Source of the DNA: Candidatus Atribacteria bacterium
GTDB taxonomy: Bacteria > Atribacterota > Atribacteria > Atribacterales > Caldatribacteriaceae
Length of the DNA: 19,691 bases
NCBI GenBank assembly: GCA_029982105.1
Contig: JARRCQ010000002.1
Location: 1 to 19,691 of the forward strand
Reading direction: 5' to 3'
Position 1 is the stretch's first letter. Every line of letters begins with the position of its first letter. Made by a program: the position numbers and the translations under genes. The notes under the pieces are model-generated. The model made no database searches, was not told where the DNA came from, and saw nothing but the letters and a program-made list of their open reading frames with translations. Below, piece after piece: positions 9,416 to 16,535 of the stretch.

Positions 9416-10891
9416 CTATTTCTCCATCCTTACCAATCTTTGTTTTAGTGCTATCACGCTGGAATAAATCCCTATTAGCACAATGAAAATCTCCAGTCGC
9501 CCAAGTATCATACCAAACATCTCTACGATCAGCGTTACCGTACTGGTGGCAGGTGTGGTAAGACCAATGGACAAACCTACAGTACCCAGCGCGGATGCAA
9601 ATTCAAACATAGCTTCGGTTAGTGAGCATCCAGCAGTTATTGTAATGAGTAATGTGCCGATAATAAAAAGGCTGAGATAACATACCACAAAACCAGCTGT
9701 ATCCATTGCCAGCATGGCGTCGATAGGAGTTTTGCCCTGTGCTTTAATGTAATAGGGAGCTTCAACACTTCGGGTCGGCAAGAGACGCTTACGTATGTTC
9801 TGCGTGGTGATACGTAGCATGAGGTAAACACGAGGCAGTTTGATGCCGCCAGCCGTCGATCCGATTCCACCGCCAATCAGCATCATAAGAATTAGTACAC
9901 CAATTGCCAGCGGCGGCCAGGACGTATAGCTCATGGAAGAATAGCCCGTCGTGGAGAGCGCCGATAAAACATTGAATAAAGCGCGGCGGAAACCTTCACC
10001 AAGTCCCATGTTCAGACCGGTCATAAACAAAACTGCCGTAATTGGAACAAAAACCAGGAGCAGCAAGAACATGAATCTGACTTCGCTGACTCTGATGACC
10101 TGACGCCATTTTCTTTTTATCAGAAGCTGCAGAACGGCAAAGTTTGTTGTGCCTATTAACATCAGAACAATTGTAATTATTTCGATGGGAAAGCTGTTAT
10201 ATTCCCCGATGCTGTTTAGCTTTGTTGAAAAACCGCCGGTAGACAATGCACACATGGCGTGACAAATACTGTCAAACAAGCTCATCCCCGCAATCCGATA
10301 AGCTGCTGTGCCGACAATAAGAAAGCCGTTATACATAAGAAAAATCGTCTGCGCAGTCTCTTTAAGGTTGGGCATGAGCTTATCAGGATGTCCCTCGGCA
10401 TTATACAGATTCATGGATTCCTTATCCCGCACAAGCATGGTCATCATCATTACAAAACCAAGACCGCCACAAAATTGCATAAAGCTCCTATGGAACAGGT
10501 AAATATGCGGACTCACCGCCACGTCCATAACGGAAAGACCGGTTGTCGTCCATCCGCTGACAGCCTCAAACAGCGCCTGAACGAAGGTAAGCTGTCCCCC
10601 AATCACAAATGGAACTGCTCCGACAAGAATACCCCATCCCCATGCAAATAACACTGTCATACTGCTATGTTGTATGGAAGACCGCCGTTTTAATTTTCCA
10701 TCCTCATGTTTTCCAACCATACAAGCAACACAGCCTACTGCAATGGAGCTGAGCGCAGGAAGAGCAAACGAAAGTGTATAAATTTTATCCTCTGGGTAAA
10801 ATGGTAAGACAATAAGCGGCACAGCCACAAGCAATCCAGTCAGTAACATAAGTTTTCTATAATTACTGCAATTTGAAAATTTGCGAATCAA
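9416..10891 (-). CDS. trkH: TrkH-family K+ channel-transporter subunit
   Basis: A 491-residue membrane protein with the fourfold M1-P-M2 plan of the Trk/Ktr/HKT superfamily. All four selectivity-filter loops carry the key glycine: TTTGLS (115-120), STGGFS (217-222), STTGYS (313-318) and GTVGLS (436-441). GGGIGSTAGGIK (340-351) is the conserved loop after the third pore. It forms the K+ path and is gated by the RCK/TrkA proteins encoded just upstream. The start is TTG at 10891, five bases after the trkA stop region, with only a weak ribosome site, so translation is probably coupled to trkA. A later ATG at residue 15 is possible but would trim the first helix. Confidence 0.95.
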   Translation of the reverse strand: MIRKFSNCSNYRKLMLLTGLLVAVPLIVLPFYPEDKIYTLSFALPALSSIAVGCVACMVGKHEDGKLKRRSSIQHSSMTVLFAWGWGILVGAVPFVIGGQLTFVQALFEAVSGWTTTGLSVMDVAVSPHIYLFHRSFMQFCGGLGFVMMMTMLVRDKESMNLYNAEGHPDKLMPNLKETAQTIFLMYNGFLIVGTAAYRIAGMSLFDSICHAMCALSTGGFSTKLNSIGEYNSFPIEIITIVLMLIGTTNFAVLQLLIKRKWRQVIRVSEVRFMFLLLLVFVPITAVLFMTGLNMGLGEGFRRALFNVLSALSTTGYSSMSYTSWPPLAIGVLILMMLIGGGIGSTAGGIKLPRVYLMLRITTQNIRKRLLPTRSVEAPYYIKAQGKTPIDAMLAMDTAGFVVCYLSLFIIGTLLITITAGCSLTEAMFEFASALGTVGLSIGLTTPATSTVTLIVEMFGMILGRLEIFIVLIGIYSSVIALKQRLVRMEK

Positions 10892-10897
10892 TGCTGC

Positions 10898-11563
10898 TCA
10901 GTGTCCTGTTAATTCTTTGATGGCCGCCATTTCCTGCTTGTCGGAGGATATTAGGACAAGCATATCACCTGCCAATATTCGCGTATCACCTCTGGGTACC
11001 ATTGGTGTGTCGCCCCGAAGAATGCATCCGATAATGACTTGTTTGGGAAGGTTGATTTCCCATAACTTTTTCCCAACGACCGGCGCAGTGCCGGAAATAG
11101 GAACCTCAGCAACGCTGACACGCCCCTCCCTGATGGGAACTAAGGTTGCAATTTTATCCATAAAAGCTTGTTGTTCAATGATACCGCTTATGGCCGTAAT
11201 AGCGCAGACAACGCTGTCTATACCCATCCTATAGAAAAAGTCCGTTTTCTTCGGGTCTAACACAAGAGCAACGGTTTTCTTTACATGGAACCTCTTTTTA
11301 CAAAGCTCACAAATAACCAGATTATCCTCGTCTTTGGATGTAAGTGCAATCGCAATATCCGCATCACCTGCGTTGGCATCCTCCAAAACAAATGGTTTTG
11401 TACCATCCCCGTTGATAACAGTAAGTCCGTCGATCTCGGCCAGTTCCAAACAATCTTCATATGTATCGTTAACTACAGTCACGCGGTATCCTTTTCTTAT
11501 GAGAGATGTTGCAAGGGATTTTGCTTTACTTCTTCCTCCAACCAAAAGTACCTTGGTTTTCAT
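10898..11563 (-). CDS. trkA: TrkA, RCK_N plus RCK_C K+ uptake regulator
   Basis: A 221-residue cytoplasmic gating protein. The N-terminal Rossmann domain begins KTKVLLVGGRSKAKSLA; its glycine loop is degenerate compared with the usual GxGxxG, so nucleotide binding may be weak or altered. A full second half with GTAPVVGKKLWEI and RGDTPMVPRGDTRILAGDMLVLIS is the TrkA_C ligand-binding domain. ATG 11563 is chosen because AGGAGG lies seven bases upstream and it overlaps the previous stop as ATGA. It works with TrkH encoded directly downstream and probably pairs with the short RCK protein encoded upstream. Confidence 0.92.
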   Translation of the reverse strand: MKTKVLLVGGRSKAKSLATSLIRKGYRVTVVNDTYEDCLELAEIDGLTVINGDGTKPFVLEDANAGDADIAIALTSKDEDNLVICELCKKRFHVKKTVALVLDPKKTDFFYRMGIDSVVCAITAISGIIEQQAFMDKIATLVPIREGRVSVAEVPISGTAPVVGKKLWEINLPKQVIIGCILRGDTPMVPRGDTRILAGDMLVLISSDKQEMAAIKELTGH

Positions 11564-12030
11564 TGTTTTTCCTCCTGAAATTCGCATTTTGACATACCAG
11601 TTTCAGATAAAATTTTATCTATCTCTTTAGCAGACAGAATGGCCGGACAGATCGTGTCGATGTCAAACTCATGATAGACATACTCTCTTTCGGGATCGTA
11701 TAGCCTGGTAATTACACGTTGTATCTGAAACATTTCGCGGGCAATCTGTGCCACCATGATGTTGACGTTATCATTATTCGTTACGGCAATAACAACGCTT
11801 GCTTTGCTAATCTGTGCTTCTTGCAGCACATCAAGCTCCGTGGCGTCGCCGTTTACGGTAAGTCCTTCAAAAGAAGGCGACAGCTTGCGGAAAGCGTCCT
11901 TGTTTTTATCAATGATCAGGACATTTCTACCCTCATCGGAAAGTGTACTCGCGAGGTTGGCCCCCAATCTGCCACAGCCGATAATGATTATGTAATCCTC
12001 ATTCGCTTTTTTCTCTGTCAACAGTCCCAT
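11560..12030 (-). CDS. Short TrkA-like protein, RCK_N domain only
   Basis: A 156-residue protein with an intact dinucleotide-binding loop (YIIIIGCGRLGANLAS, residues 13-28), an acidic residue at the end of the second strand (IIDKN) and the NGDATELDVL block of RCK_N domains. It ends soon after this domain and lacks RCK_C. The next gene has the opposite condition, a degenerate glycine loop with an intact RCK_C, so the two may form one hetero-octameric ring that splits nucleotide and effector sensing. ATG 12030 has AGGG upstream at proper spacing and lies two bases after the TPR gene stop. The gene joins trkA by an ATGA overlap. Confidence 0.88.
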   Translation of the reverse strand: MGLLTEKKANEDYIIIIGCGRLGANLASTLSDEGRNVLIIDKNKDAFRKLSPSFEGLTVNGDATELDVLQEAQISKASVVIAVTNNDNVNIMVAQIAREMFQIQRVITRLYDPEREYVYHEFDIDTICPAILSAKEIDKILSETGMSKCEFQEEKQ

Positions 12031-12032
12031 AC

Positions 12033-12437
12033 TCAATCCCTTCTGACGACACGACCGATTCCATGTGTGTCATATTCGATTTTATAATTGTTGAAGTTAC
12101 TGTTTTTTTCTTCCACTAGGCAATCACTTTCATCGTAAGCACACTTGCCATGAGAGAAAAATGTTCCGTAACACTCAAGATTTTGCCGTGCAGGTATATA
12201 AGTAGGGTCAAGCGCCCAGGCAGCGCGAAAATGTTTCATAGCTGTAAGATGGTCGCCCTTCTTTTCAAGTAGTACTCCAATCAGATTATGCGGCTCCGAC
12301 GCATGAGGGTATTTACTCATGGCGCTGTAAATCAGGCTTTCACACTTTTGATATTCCTGCGCAGTAATAAGCTCCCTAACTGTAACACAAAGCGCATTCA
12401 GATCATTCTTAGTTTCAGATATTTCTTGATCTTTCAT
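12033..12437 (-). CDS. Small TPR-repeat protein, first gene of the trk operon
   Basis: A 134-residue protein, probably cytoplasmic. Residues about 13-90 fit two to three tetratricopeptide-like helix pairs; SEPHNLIGVLLEKKGDHLTAMKHFRAAWALDPTYIPARQNL has the small/large residue pattern and the closing proline of a TPR unit. The C-terminal ~45 residues are polar, with three cysteines (LECYG, GKCAY, SDCLV). There is no signal peptide or membrane helix. ATG 12437 has AGGAGG nine bases upstream. It leads the operon with the RCK and TrkH genes, so an adaptor or assembly role in K+ uptake is plausible but unproven. Confidence 0.8.
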   Translation of the reverse strand: MKDQEISETKNDLNALCVTVRELITAQEYQKCESLIYSAMSKYPHASEPHNLIGVLLEKKGDHLTAMKHFRAAWALDPTYIPARQNLECYGTFFSHGKCAYDESDCLVEEKNSNFNNYKIEYDTHGIGRVVRRD

Positions 12438-12469
12438 CGTTCTAAGCCTCCTAATATTTTTGCATAATT

Positions 12470-12475
12470 ATCATA
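12470..12475 (-). promoter_or_regulatory. Candidate -10 box of the trk operon
   Basis: TATGAT on the minus strand, 33 bases before the TPR gene start. The -35 position at 17-base spacing (12493-12498) reads CACCAT, a poor match, and is covered by the direct repeats listed next. A weak -35 overlapped by regulator sites is the usual layout of an activator-dependent promoter. Confidence 0.5.
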
Positions 12476-12485
12476 GCAAGGATGC

Positions 12486-12535
12486 TGTGAACATGGTGTG
12501 AGAAGTTGCACATCTTTGTGAGAAAGCTGTGAGAA
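12486..12535 (-). promoter_or_regulatory. Four direct repeats, candidate KdpE-type response-regulator operator
   Basis: On the plus strand the motif TGTGAGAA occurs at 12497-12504, 12517-12524 and 12528-12535, with a variant TGTGAACA at 12486-12493 (minus strand TTCTCACA). Start-to-start distances are 11, 20 and 11 bases, so there are two pairs each on an 11-bp period. That is the spacing OmpR/PhoB-type dimers use. The promoter-proximal pair covers the -35 region. The neighbouring KdpE-like protein belongs to this regulator class. Confidence 0.6.
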
Positions 12536-12537
12536 TG

Positions 12538-12573
12538 AGAAAAGACCACCCAGAAAGTTCCGAAATGGTCTTT
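12538..12573 (-). terminator. Terminator-like hairpin after kdpE
   Basis: An 8-bp stem, AAAGACCA with TGGTCTTT (12541-12548 and 12566-12573), has a 17-base loop and is followed on the minus strand by TTTTCTCATT. It starts about 20 bases beyond the kdpE stop codon and separates the kdpDE unit from the trk operon promoter. Confidence 0.6.
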
Positions 12574-12593
12574 GGTAAAATAATTTTCTCGTC

Positions 12594-13292
12594 TTATTCG
12601 TCTGAAAGCCGATATCCAACGCCAATTTCCGTTAAAATGTATCGTGGTTTTGCAGGGTCTTTCTCAATTTTGCGGCGCAATCCTGCCATCAACGTACGAA
12701 GTGCCTGCGTATCAGTTCCATATCCCACGCCGTAAATCTCTTTGATAATATATCTTGTCGTCAACACCTTGCCAATATTCCGGAAGAACAATGCAAGCAG
12801 GTTATACTCCATCGGCGTTACATGTAGCTCAACATTGTCCAGATACACCAAACGCTTATCCAAATCAATCCGCAGTCCGCCTACGGCAAGGCTTGTCAGT
12901 TGTTTAGTTCCGCCCACTTTATATAAATGTCGGATCACCACTCGAATACGCGCCATAAGTTCCGTTGCCGAAAAGGGCTTTGTCAGATAATCGTCGGCGC
13001 CACTATCCAGCGCTAATGCTTTTTCCTTGTCCTGGTCGCGGGCAGAAACGACAATTATGGGTATCTCAGACCATTCGCGGACTTTTTTAATTACCTCCAT
13101 GCCATCAAAATCCGGCAGACCGAGATCCAGCAGCATTATATCTATCTGCTCGGAAACAAGTATTGAGAGTGCTCCCTGGGCTGTTCCGACGGTAATATAG
13201 GAAAAACCCTCCTGCTTTAGCAAATAGCAAATAAAATTTCTGATCTGTGGATCATCCTCGACAATGAGGATACGTTCATTCCTGTTCTGCAT
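12594..13292 (-). CDS. kdpE: KdpE-like response regulator (OmpR family)
   Basis: A 232-residue two-domain regulator. The receiver domain shows the acidic pair in VEDD (12-14), the phospho-acceptor Asp56 in LLDLGLP, Ser83 in VVSARD and Lys105 in DDYLTKPF. The C-terminal winged helix ends with QALRTLMAGLRRKIEKDP and the GVGYRL hairpin. ATG 13292 (MQNRNERILIVEDD) is preferred over upstream in-frame codons because GGAGGT is eight bases before it; it overlaps the kinase gene end by 17 bases. No kdpFABC genes are nearby, so the likely target is the adjacent trk operon, whose promoter carries paired direct repeats. Confidence 0.93.
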   Translation of the reverse strand: MQNRNERILIVEDDPQIRNFICYLLKQEGFSYITVGTAQGALSILVSEQIDIMLLDLGLPDFDGMEVIKKVREWSEIPIIVVSARDQDKEKALALDSGADDYLTKPFSATELMARIRVVIRHLYKVGGTKQLTSLAVGGLRIDLDKRLVYLDNVELHVTPMEYNLLALFFRNIGKVLTTRYIIKEIYGVGYGTDTQALRTLMAGLRRKIEKDPAKPRYILTEIGVGYRLSDE

Positions 13293-14814
13293 TATTCTGA
13301 ACCTCCATTGGCAACGTAAAGACAAACTCAGCGCCCTGTTCGTCGGCACGATTATGTCCCTCAATCGTGCCGCCATGCGCTTTAATAATTACTTCGCATA
13401 TTGTCAGTCCCAAGCCCACACCACGCTGTGAGTCGGCTTGCCTTGAATGAGTGATATAAAACATCTGAAAGATATGCGGCAAATCCGATGCTGCGATTCC
13501 GCATCCCTGGTCAGTGACTGAAAATACTGCTATATTTTTTATTTTATCCTCAATCACGGAAACGCTTATCTCACGATCCGATGGCGTATGTTTAACCGCA
13601 TTATCCAATAAATTGACAAGCACCTGCTCTATGAGTTTGGCATCCATCGGTACTAACAAAACTTCCTCGGGAATGTTGATCGTGATTTCATATTCCGGAG
13701 ACCGCTTCATAATATGATTGACCGCACTGCCAATGACTTCTTCCACGGCTTCCAATTGCTTCGTGATCGTCAGCCTGCCATCCTGTAAGCGTGTAAGACT
13801 TAAAATATTCTCAACCAGAGAATGAAGCCAGTCGGCATCCTTATAAATTTCCTTGGCCAAAAAGTAGCGTGGGTCATTTAAATCGATCATATCCATAAGC
13901 ATTTCGGATGTACCCATAATGCCGGAAAGAGGAGTACGAAGATCATGAGAAATCGCTCGTAAAAGATTGCTACGATATCGCTCCTGTATGACTTCCTCCC
14001 TGGATTTCTGCTGCTTCTGCGTACTGCGAAAACGGTCCATGGCAAGTGCTGTGCTCTCGATCATGGAGTGTAAAAGACGCATCTGCGATTCGCTCATAGT
14101 GGTAGCTGTTTCCTTGGGTATTCGCAATACACCAAGTATGGCTTCTCTGCCATATATCGGCCAATCACAGAACTCATCGCCTACATCAAAAGCAGTCCGC
14201 AGTCCCTCAATACGGTGCTTCATTTCGGCGGTATCGTCCACCTTGCGCCATACTTGCTTCCCCGCGCATTGCTGCTGAATAAAACTCTGTTCCGGTTGCC
14301 CACTTTCGTCAAAGCAAAGACAGGCGGCACGGCAATTCATAATACCACTTATTGTGTCTGTGATAATACTGGCAATATCTGATAGGTTGGCAGCATCTGT
14401 CAGTTGGTTTGTGAGCTGAAAGAGGGCACTTGTTTCTGCTTCTTTTTCCTGCGCTTCTAAAGCGTTTTGTTTTGCTTTTGAGGTCAGAGTGCTGGTGATA
14501 AATGCTGTAACCGTCATAATCGCAAAGGTAATGAAATAGGTCGGATCGTTGACAGAGAACGTGAAGTACGGTTTGGTGAAGAAATAATTGAAAGTGAAAG
14601 TCGCAATGACCGATGCTACAATTCCGTAAGCATACCCACGTGTAAAACGGGCGGTCATCAGAACGAAAAGAAGGTAAACGATAACAATGTTCGTTTCGGG
14701 AAAAGCAATATATCGAAATATCCAACCGATACCCGTTGCAACAGCAATCATACATGTTGTTATTAACATGTAGCGAACGATATATATATGCTCTTTATTT
14801 CTGAAGATTACCAT
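13276..14814 (-). CDS. kdpD: KdpD-like sensor histidine kinase lacking the KdpD/USP N-terminus
   Basis: From ATG 14814 (GGAGG upstream, spacing about eight) the protein has 512 residues, against about 900 for classical KdpD. It starts at once with the four-helix DUF4118 membrane domain (about residues 15-110, with NYFFTKPYFTF), then a GAF-like region (about 125-262), the phosphorylated His290 in RAISHDLRTPLSG, and ATPase boxes NLLDNAVKH (401), DQGCGIA (435) and GVGLGL (465). The usual ATP-binding KdpD_N and universal-stress-protein parts are absent. It pairs with the overlapping response regulator. An open frame continues upstream to 14925 but has no better ribosome site. Confidence 0.92.
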   Translation of the reverse strand: MVIFRNKEHIYIVRYMLITTCMIAVATGIGWIFRYIAFPETNIVIVYLLFVLMTARFTRGYAYGIVASVIATFTFNYFFTKPYFTFSVNDPTYFITFAIMTVTAFITSTLTSKAKQNALEAQEKEAETSALFQLTNQLTDAANLSDIASIITDTISGIMNCRAACLCFDESGQPEQSFIQQQCAGKQVWRKVDDTAEMKHRIEGLRTAFDVGDEFCDWPIYGREAILGVLRIPKETATTMSESQMRLLHSMIESTALAMDRFRSTQKQQKSREEVIQERYRSNLLRAISHDLRTPLSGIMGTSEMLMDMIDLNDPRYFLAKEIYKDADWLHSLVENILSLTRLQDGRLTITKQLEAVEEVIGSAVNHIMKRSPEYEITINIPEEVLLVPMDAKLIEQVLVNLLDNAVKHTPSDREISVSVIEDKIKNIAVFSVTDQGCGIAASDLPHIFQMFYITHSRQADSQRGVGLGLTICEVIIKAHGGTIEGHNRADEQGAEFVFTLPMEVQNNAEQE

Positions 14815-14825
14815 TTTTCCTACCT

Positions 14826-15077
14826 CCTCCAGTATGGCAATCAATTGGTTTGTCCGCATCGATCGGAACAAGCCAAAGGCTTCTTTTTTTATTGCATCGC
14901 AAATTCGTCCGGGGTCATCAACCACTTTCCCAGCTTTTGATATTCAAGCTCCCCAGAAAGCCAAGAACCTGCTAGGTCAGCTTTAATCCTTCTTTTTATT
15001 GCCCCATCAAGTTTATGGCAACTATGGCTTCTGGTTCTTTCTGAAGGGAAGACGATTTCCTCCAACGAAAATAGTGA
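14826..15077. other. Boundary of the K+ cassette, no intact gene
   Basis: This short stretch lies between the kinase ribosome site and the UroD pseudogene stop. On the minus strand it contains a frame ending KLGKWLMTPDEFAMQ and stop (about 14892-14985), which could be the tail of some gene, plus scattered stops in every frame. I see no RNA gene, repeat or convincing promoter in it. It probably contains the recombination junction of the K+ cassette. Confidence 0.4.
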
Positions 15078-15743
15078 CTAACTATCCCTTGATAAAAAAA
15101 GCTTCCCGGAGGTAATTCCTTTATTTCTACTAGAAAGACAAATATCTCCCAGATTTATTCCCGGAACCCCACCCGATATTATGCTATACTCAGTTTCCTC
15201 ACAGAGCCTTCGAGCTTCACTTTCATAGTAGCAGAGTTCTTCTTCGGTAAGCAAAGTATACTTTTCTATTTTCAGCTCTTCCTCTTGAAAAGGTTTCTGC
15301 CTGATAATAGCATCATGGTAAAAACCACCTAAGGCTTTTAGCTGAAGGAGGAAAGGTGGTATCTCCTTTAGGGTATTGGCAAATGTTACCTTCTGAGTTC
15401 GGGGTAGTATTAAACTTTTCCGACACTAAAAGAGGAGTACCATCGAAGAAGGTCCAGGATTTCCAGCTTTCATTTTTAAACCCAAAAAAAAGTTATAAAG
15501 AGGAAGAAGAGGAACAGTATCTATTCCCAAAACTTTTCGCAATTCATCATCTACTTCCCCTAACATCTGAAAAGGGTCAACCACTTTCACTGGCTCTTCT
15601 GGCTTAATCAAGCCTAAAGCCACTTTTAGTTTGTACAAGATGGAAACATGAATTCCAGTAATTGTAGTAGAGCTTAAATCCAAAAGGAGACTATCTAGTT
15701 CCCGCTGGGAAAGAGAGGTTATCACTCGTTCTCGAGATACTAT
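15078..15743 (-). pseudogene. UroD-family (corrinoid methyltransferase-like) gene, broken
   Basis: The minus strand encodes the N-terminal ~210 residues of a uroporphyrinogen-decarboxylase-superfamily protein, of the kind related to MtaA/MtbA methyltransferases. Segments in order are VSRERVITSLSQRELD, TTITGIHVSILYKLK, VVDPFQMLGEVDDELRKVLGID, then in a second frame SWTFFDGTPLLVSEKF and CQYPKGDTTFPPS, then back in the first frame GGFYHDAIIRQKP and EEELCYYESEARRLCEETEY. The first frameshift is in an eight-T run near 15484-15491 and the second near an AAAA run at about 15340. The codon seven bases after AAGGAGG is ATA (15741-15743) instead of ATG. The C-terminal half with the catalytic region is missing, and a stop lies at 15078-15080. 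It is clearly non-functional. Confidence 0.8.
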
Positions 15744-15851
15744 ATTTTTCCCTCCTTTATATCCTCTACTCTTTAAATTATAACTTACATTTACAAATAA
15801 ATTATAAAAAACAGCCTAACAGCGTAAGATTCAAAGCACGAAAGATGGGAA

Positions 15852-16075
15852 AATACTTAAAATAATTATGTTGGAGAAAGACACTCCAGCACTATGGGGG
15901 ATAAATCCCCATTATAACCTCTCTCTTAAGAAGAAAAGCTATGGCGTAAAATCAAAAAAACCAAAAAATAAATACAAAAACTAAAATAAACTACGCTGGA
16001 GGGAAAGCACTCTAGTATATCTACCGGCGTTAGAAATGAGTTAAACAGGAAGGAAGAAGTTAGTGTAAACTTATC
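15852..16075. repeat. Two diverged direct repeat units about 125 bp apart
   Basis: Unit 1 includes AATAATTATGTTGGAG and AAAGACACTCCAGCACTAT. Unit 2 includes AATAAACTACGCTGGAG and GAAAGCACTCTAGTATAT. In each the core folds as a small hairpin (TGGAG/CTCCA at 15872-15888; CTGGAG/CTCTAG at 15996-16015). Weaker similarity continues downstream (AAAGCTATGGCGTAAA and GAAGTTAGTGTAAACT). Unit 1 also has an ATGGGG/CCCCAT hairpin at 15894-15912. Confidence 0.4.
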
Positions 16076-16123
16076 GTAGGAGTTTTAAAGAAGAATATTT
16101 TTAGAGAAAGGAAGAAAAAAAGA

Positions 16124-16188
16124 GACCTCACCATCCAGTTTTAGTGGTATATATTTTGTGAAAAACACAAATTATATGGAGGTGAGGT
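16124..16188. repeat. Nested inverted repeat before the transposase remnant
   Basis: Outer arms CCTCACC (16124-16130) and GGTGAGG (16182-16188) enclose an inner stem TATATTTTGTG / CACAAATTATA around AAAAA. The right outer arm also holds the transposase ribosome site. It may be the left end of the insertion sequence or a structure that sequesters the ribosome site. Confidence 0.45.
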
Positions 16189-16191
16189 TTC

Positions 16192-16449
16192 ATTATAATA
16201 TACCGTTCCTTAAAAAGATTCCAGGGGGTATTAGAAGTTATTTATCATCATCTGGGAGGAGAAATGGACTTCCTAACTTTCCAGGAGACATTAGGGAAAG
16301 AATTGAATCAGTTAGGAAAAGGTATCTTAATTGATGACTTAGAAGCTAAAGACCAGCACATATGGGAACATAAAGAAGAGAGAAAAGGTTGGGAAGTGGT
16401 AAGAAGAGATGACCCCAAAGAGATGTTAACTGTTTTTTCTGACTTCTGA
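16192..16449 (+). pseudogene. ISLre2/UPF0236 transposase, N-terminal remnant
   Basis: The open frame reads KRFQGVLEVIYHHLGGEMDF, then LGKELNQLGKGILIDDLEAKD and KGWEVVRRDDPKEMLTVF before a stop. This is the N-terminal pattern of ISLre2-family (UPF0236) transposases, where 'TVFGEV.F.RTYY' normally follows and about 350-400 more residues should come. Here the match breaks at TVF. GGAGGTGAGG is well placed, but the expected start position reads ATT or ATA, not ATG. The first in-frame ATG is at 16264. It is a dead fragment, with no catalytic part and no visible right end. Confidence 0.7.
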
Positions 16450-16535
16450 TATAATTTACTTTTTAAACTTTCCACAGTTTAGCCAATTTTGCGGGATACT
16501 ATAAGCAAAAAAAATGTTACAATTTAAAGAGCCAC

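Larger units (their letters stand above)
15744..16191. other. Intergenic region with hairpins and a diverged repeat
   Basis: About 450 bases without a gene. It contains the ribosome site of the UroD pseudogene, two related repeat units (about 15852-15950 and 15977-16075) and the stem-loop preceding the transposase remnant. Confidence 0.55.

Noticed and set aside
14815..14925. Longer kinase start at 14925 adding 37 residues
   Set aside because: The extra residues match no kinase domain, and the GGAGG site points to ATG 14814.
15426..15725. A 99-codon intact protein starting GTG 15725
   Set aside because: Its first 80 residues are the UroD-family N-terminus, and it then leaves the family frame at the T-run. 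It is part of the pseudogene and not a gene of its own.
15852..16018. CRISPR array
   Set aside because: There are only two diverged units with unequal structure, no spacer-length regularity and no cas genes.
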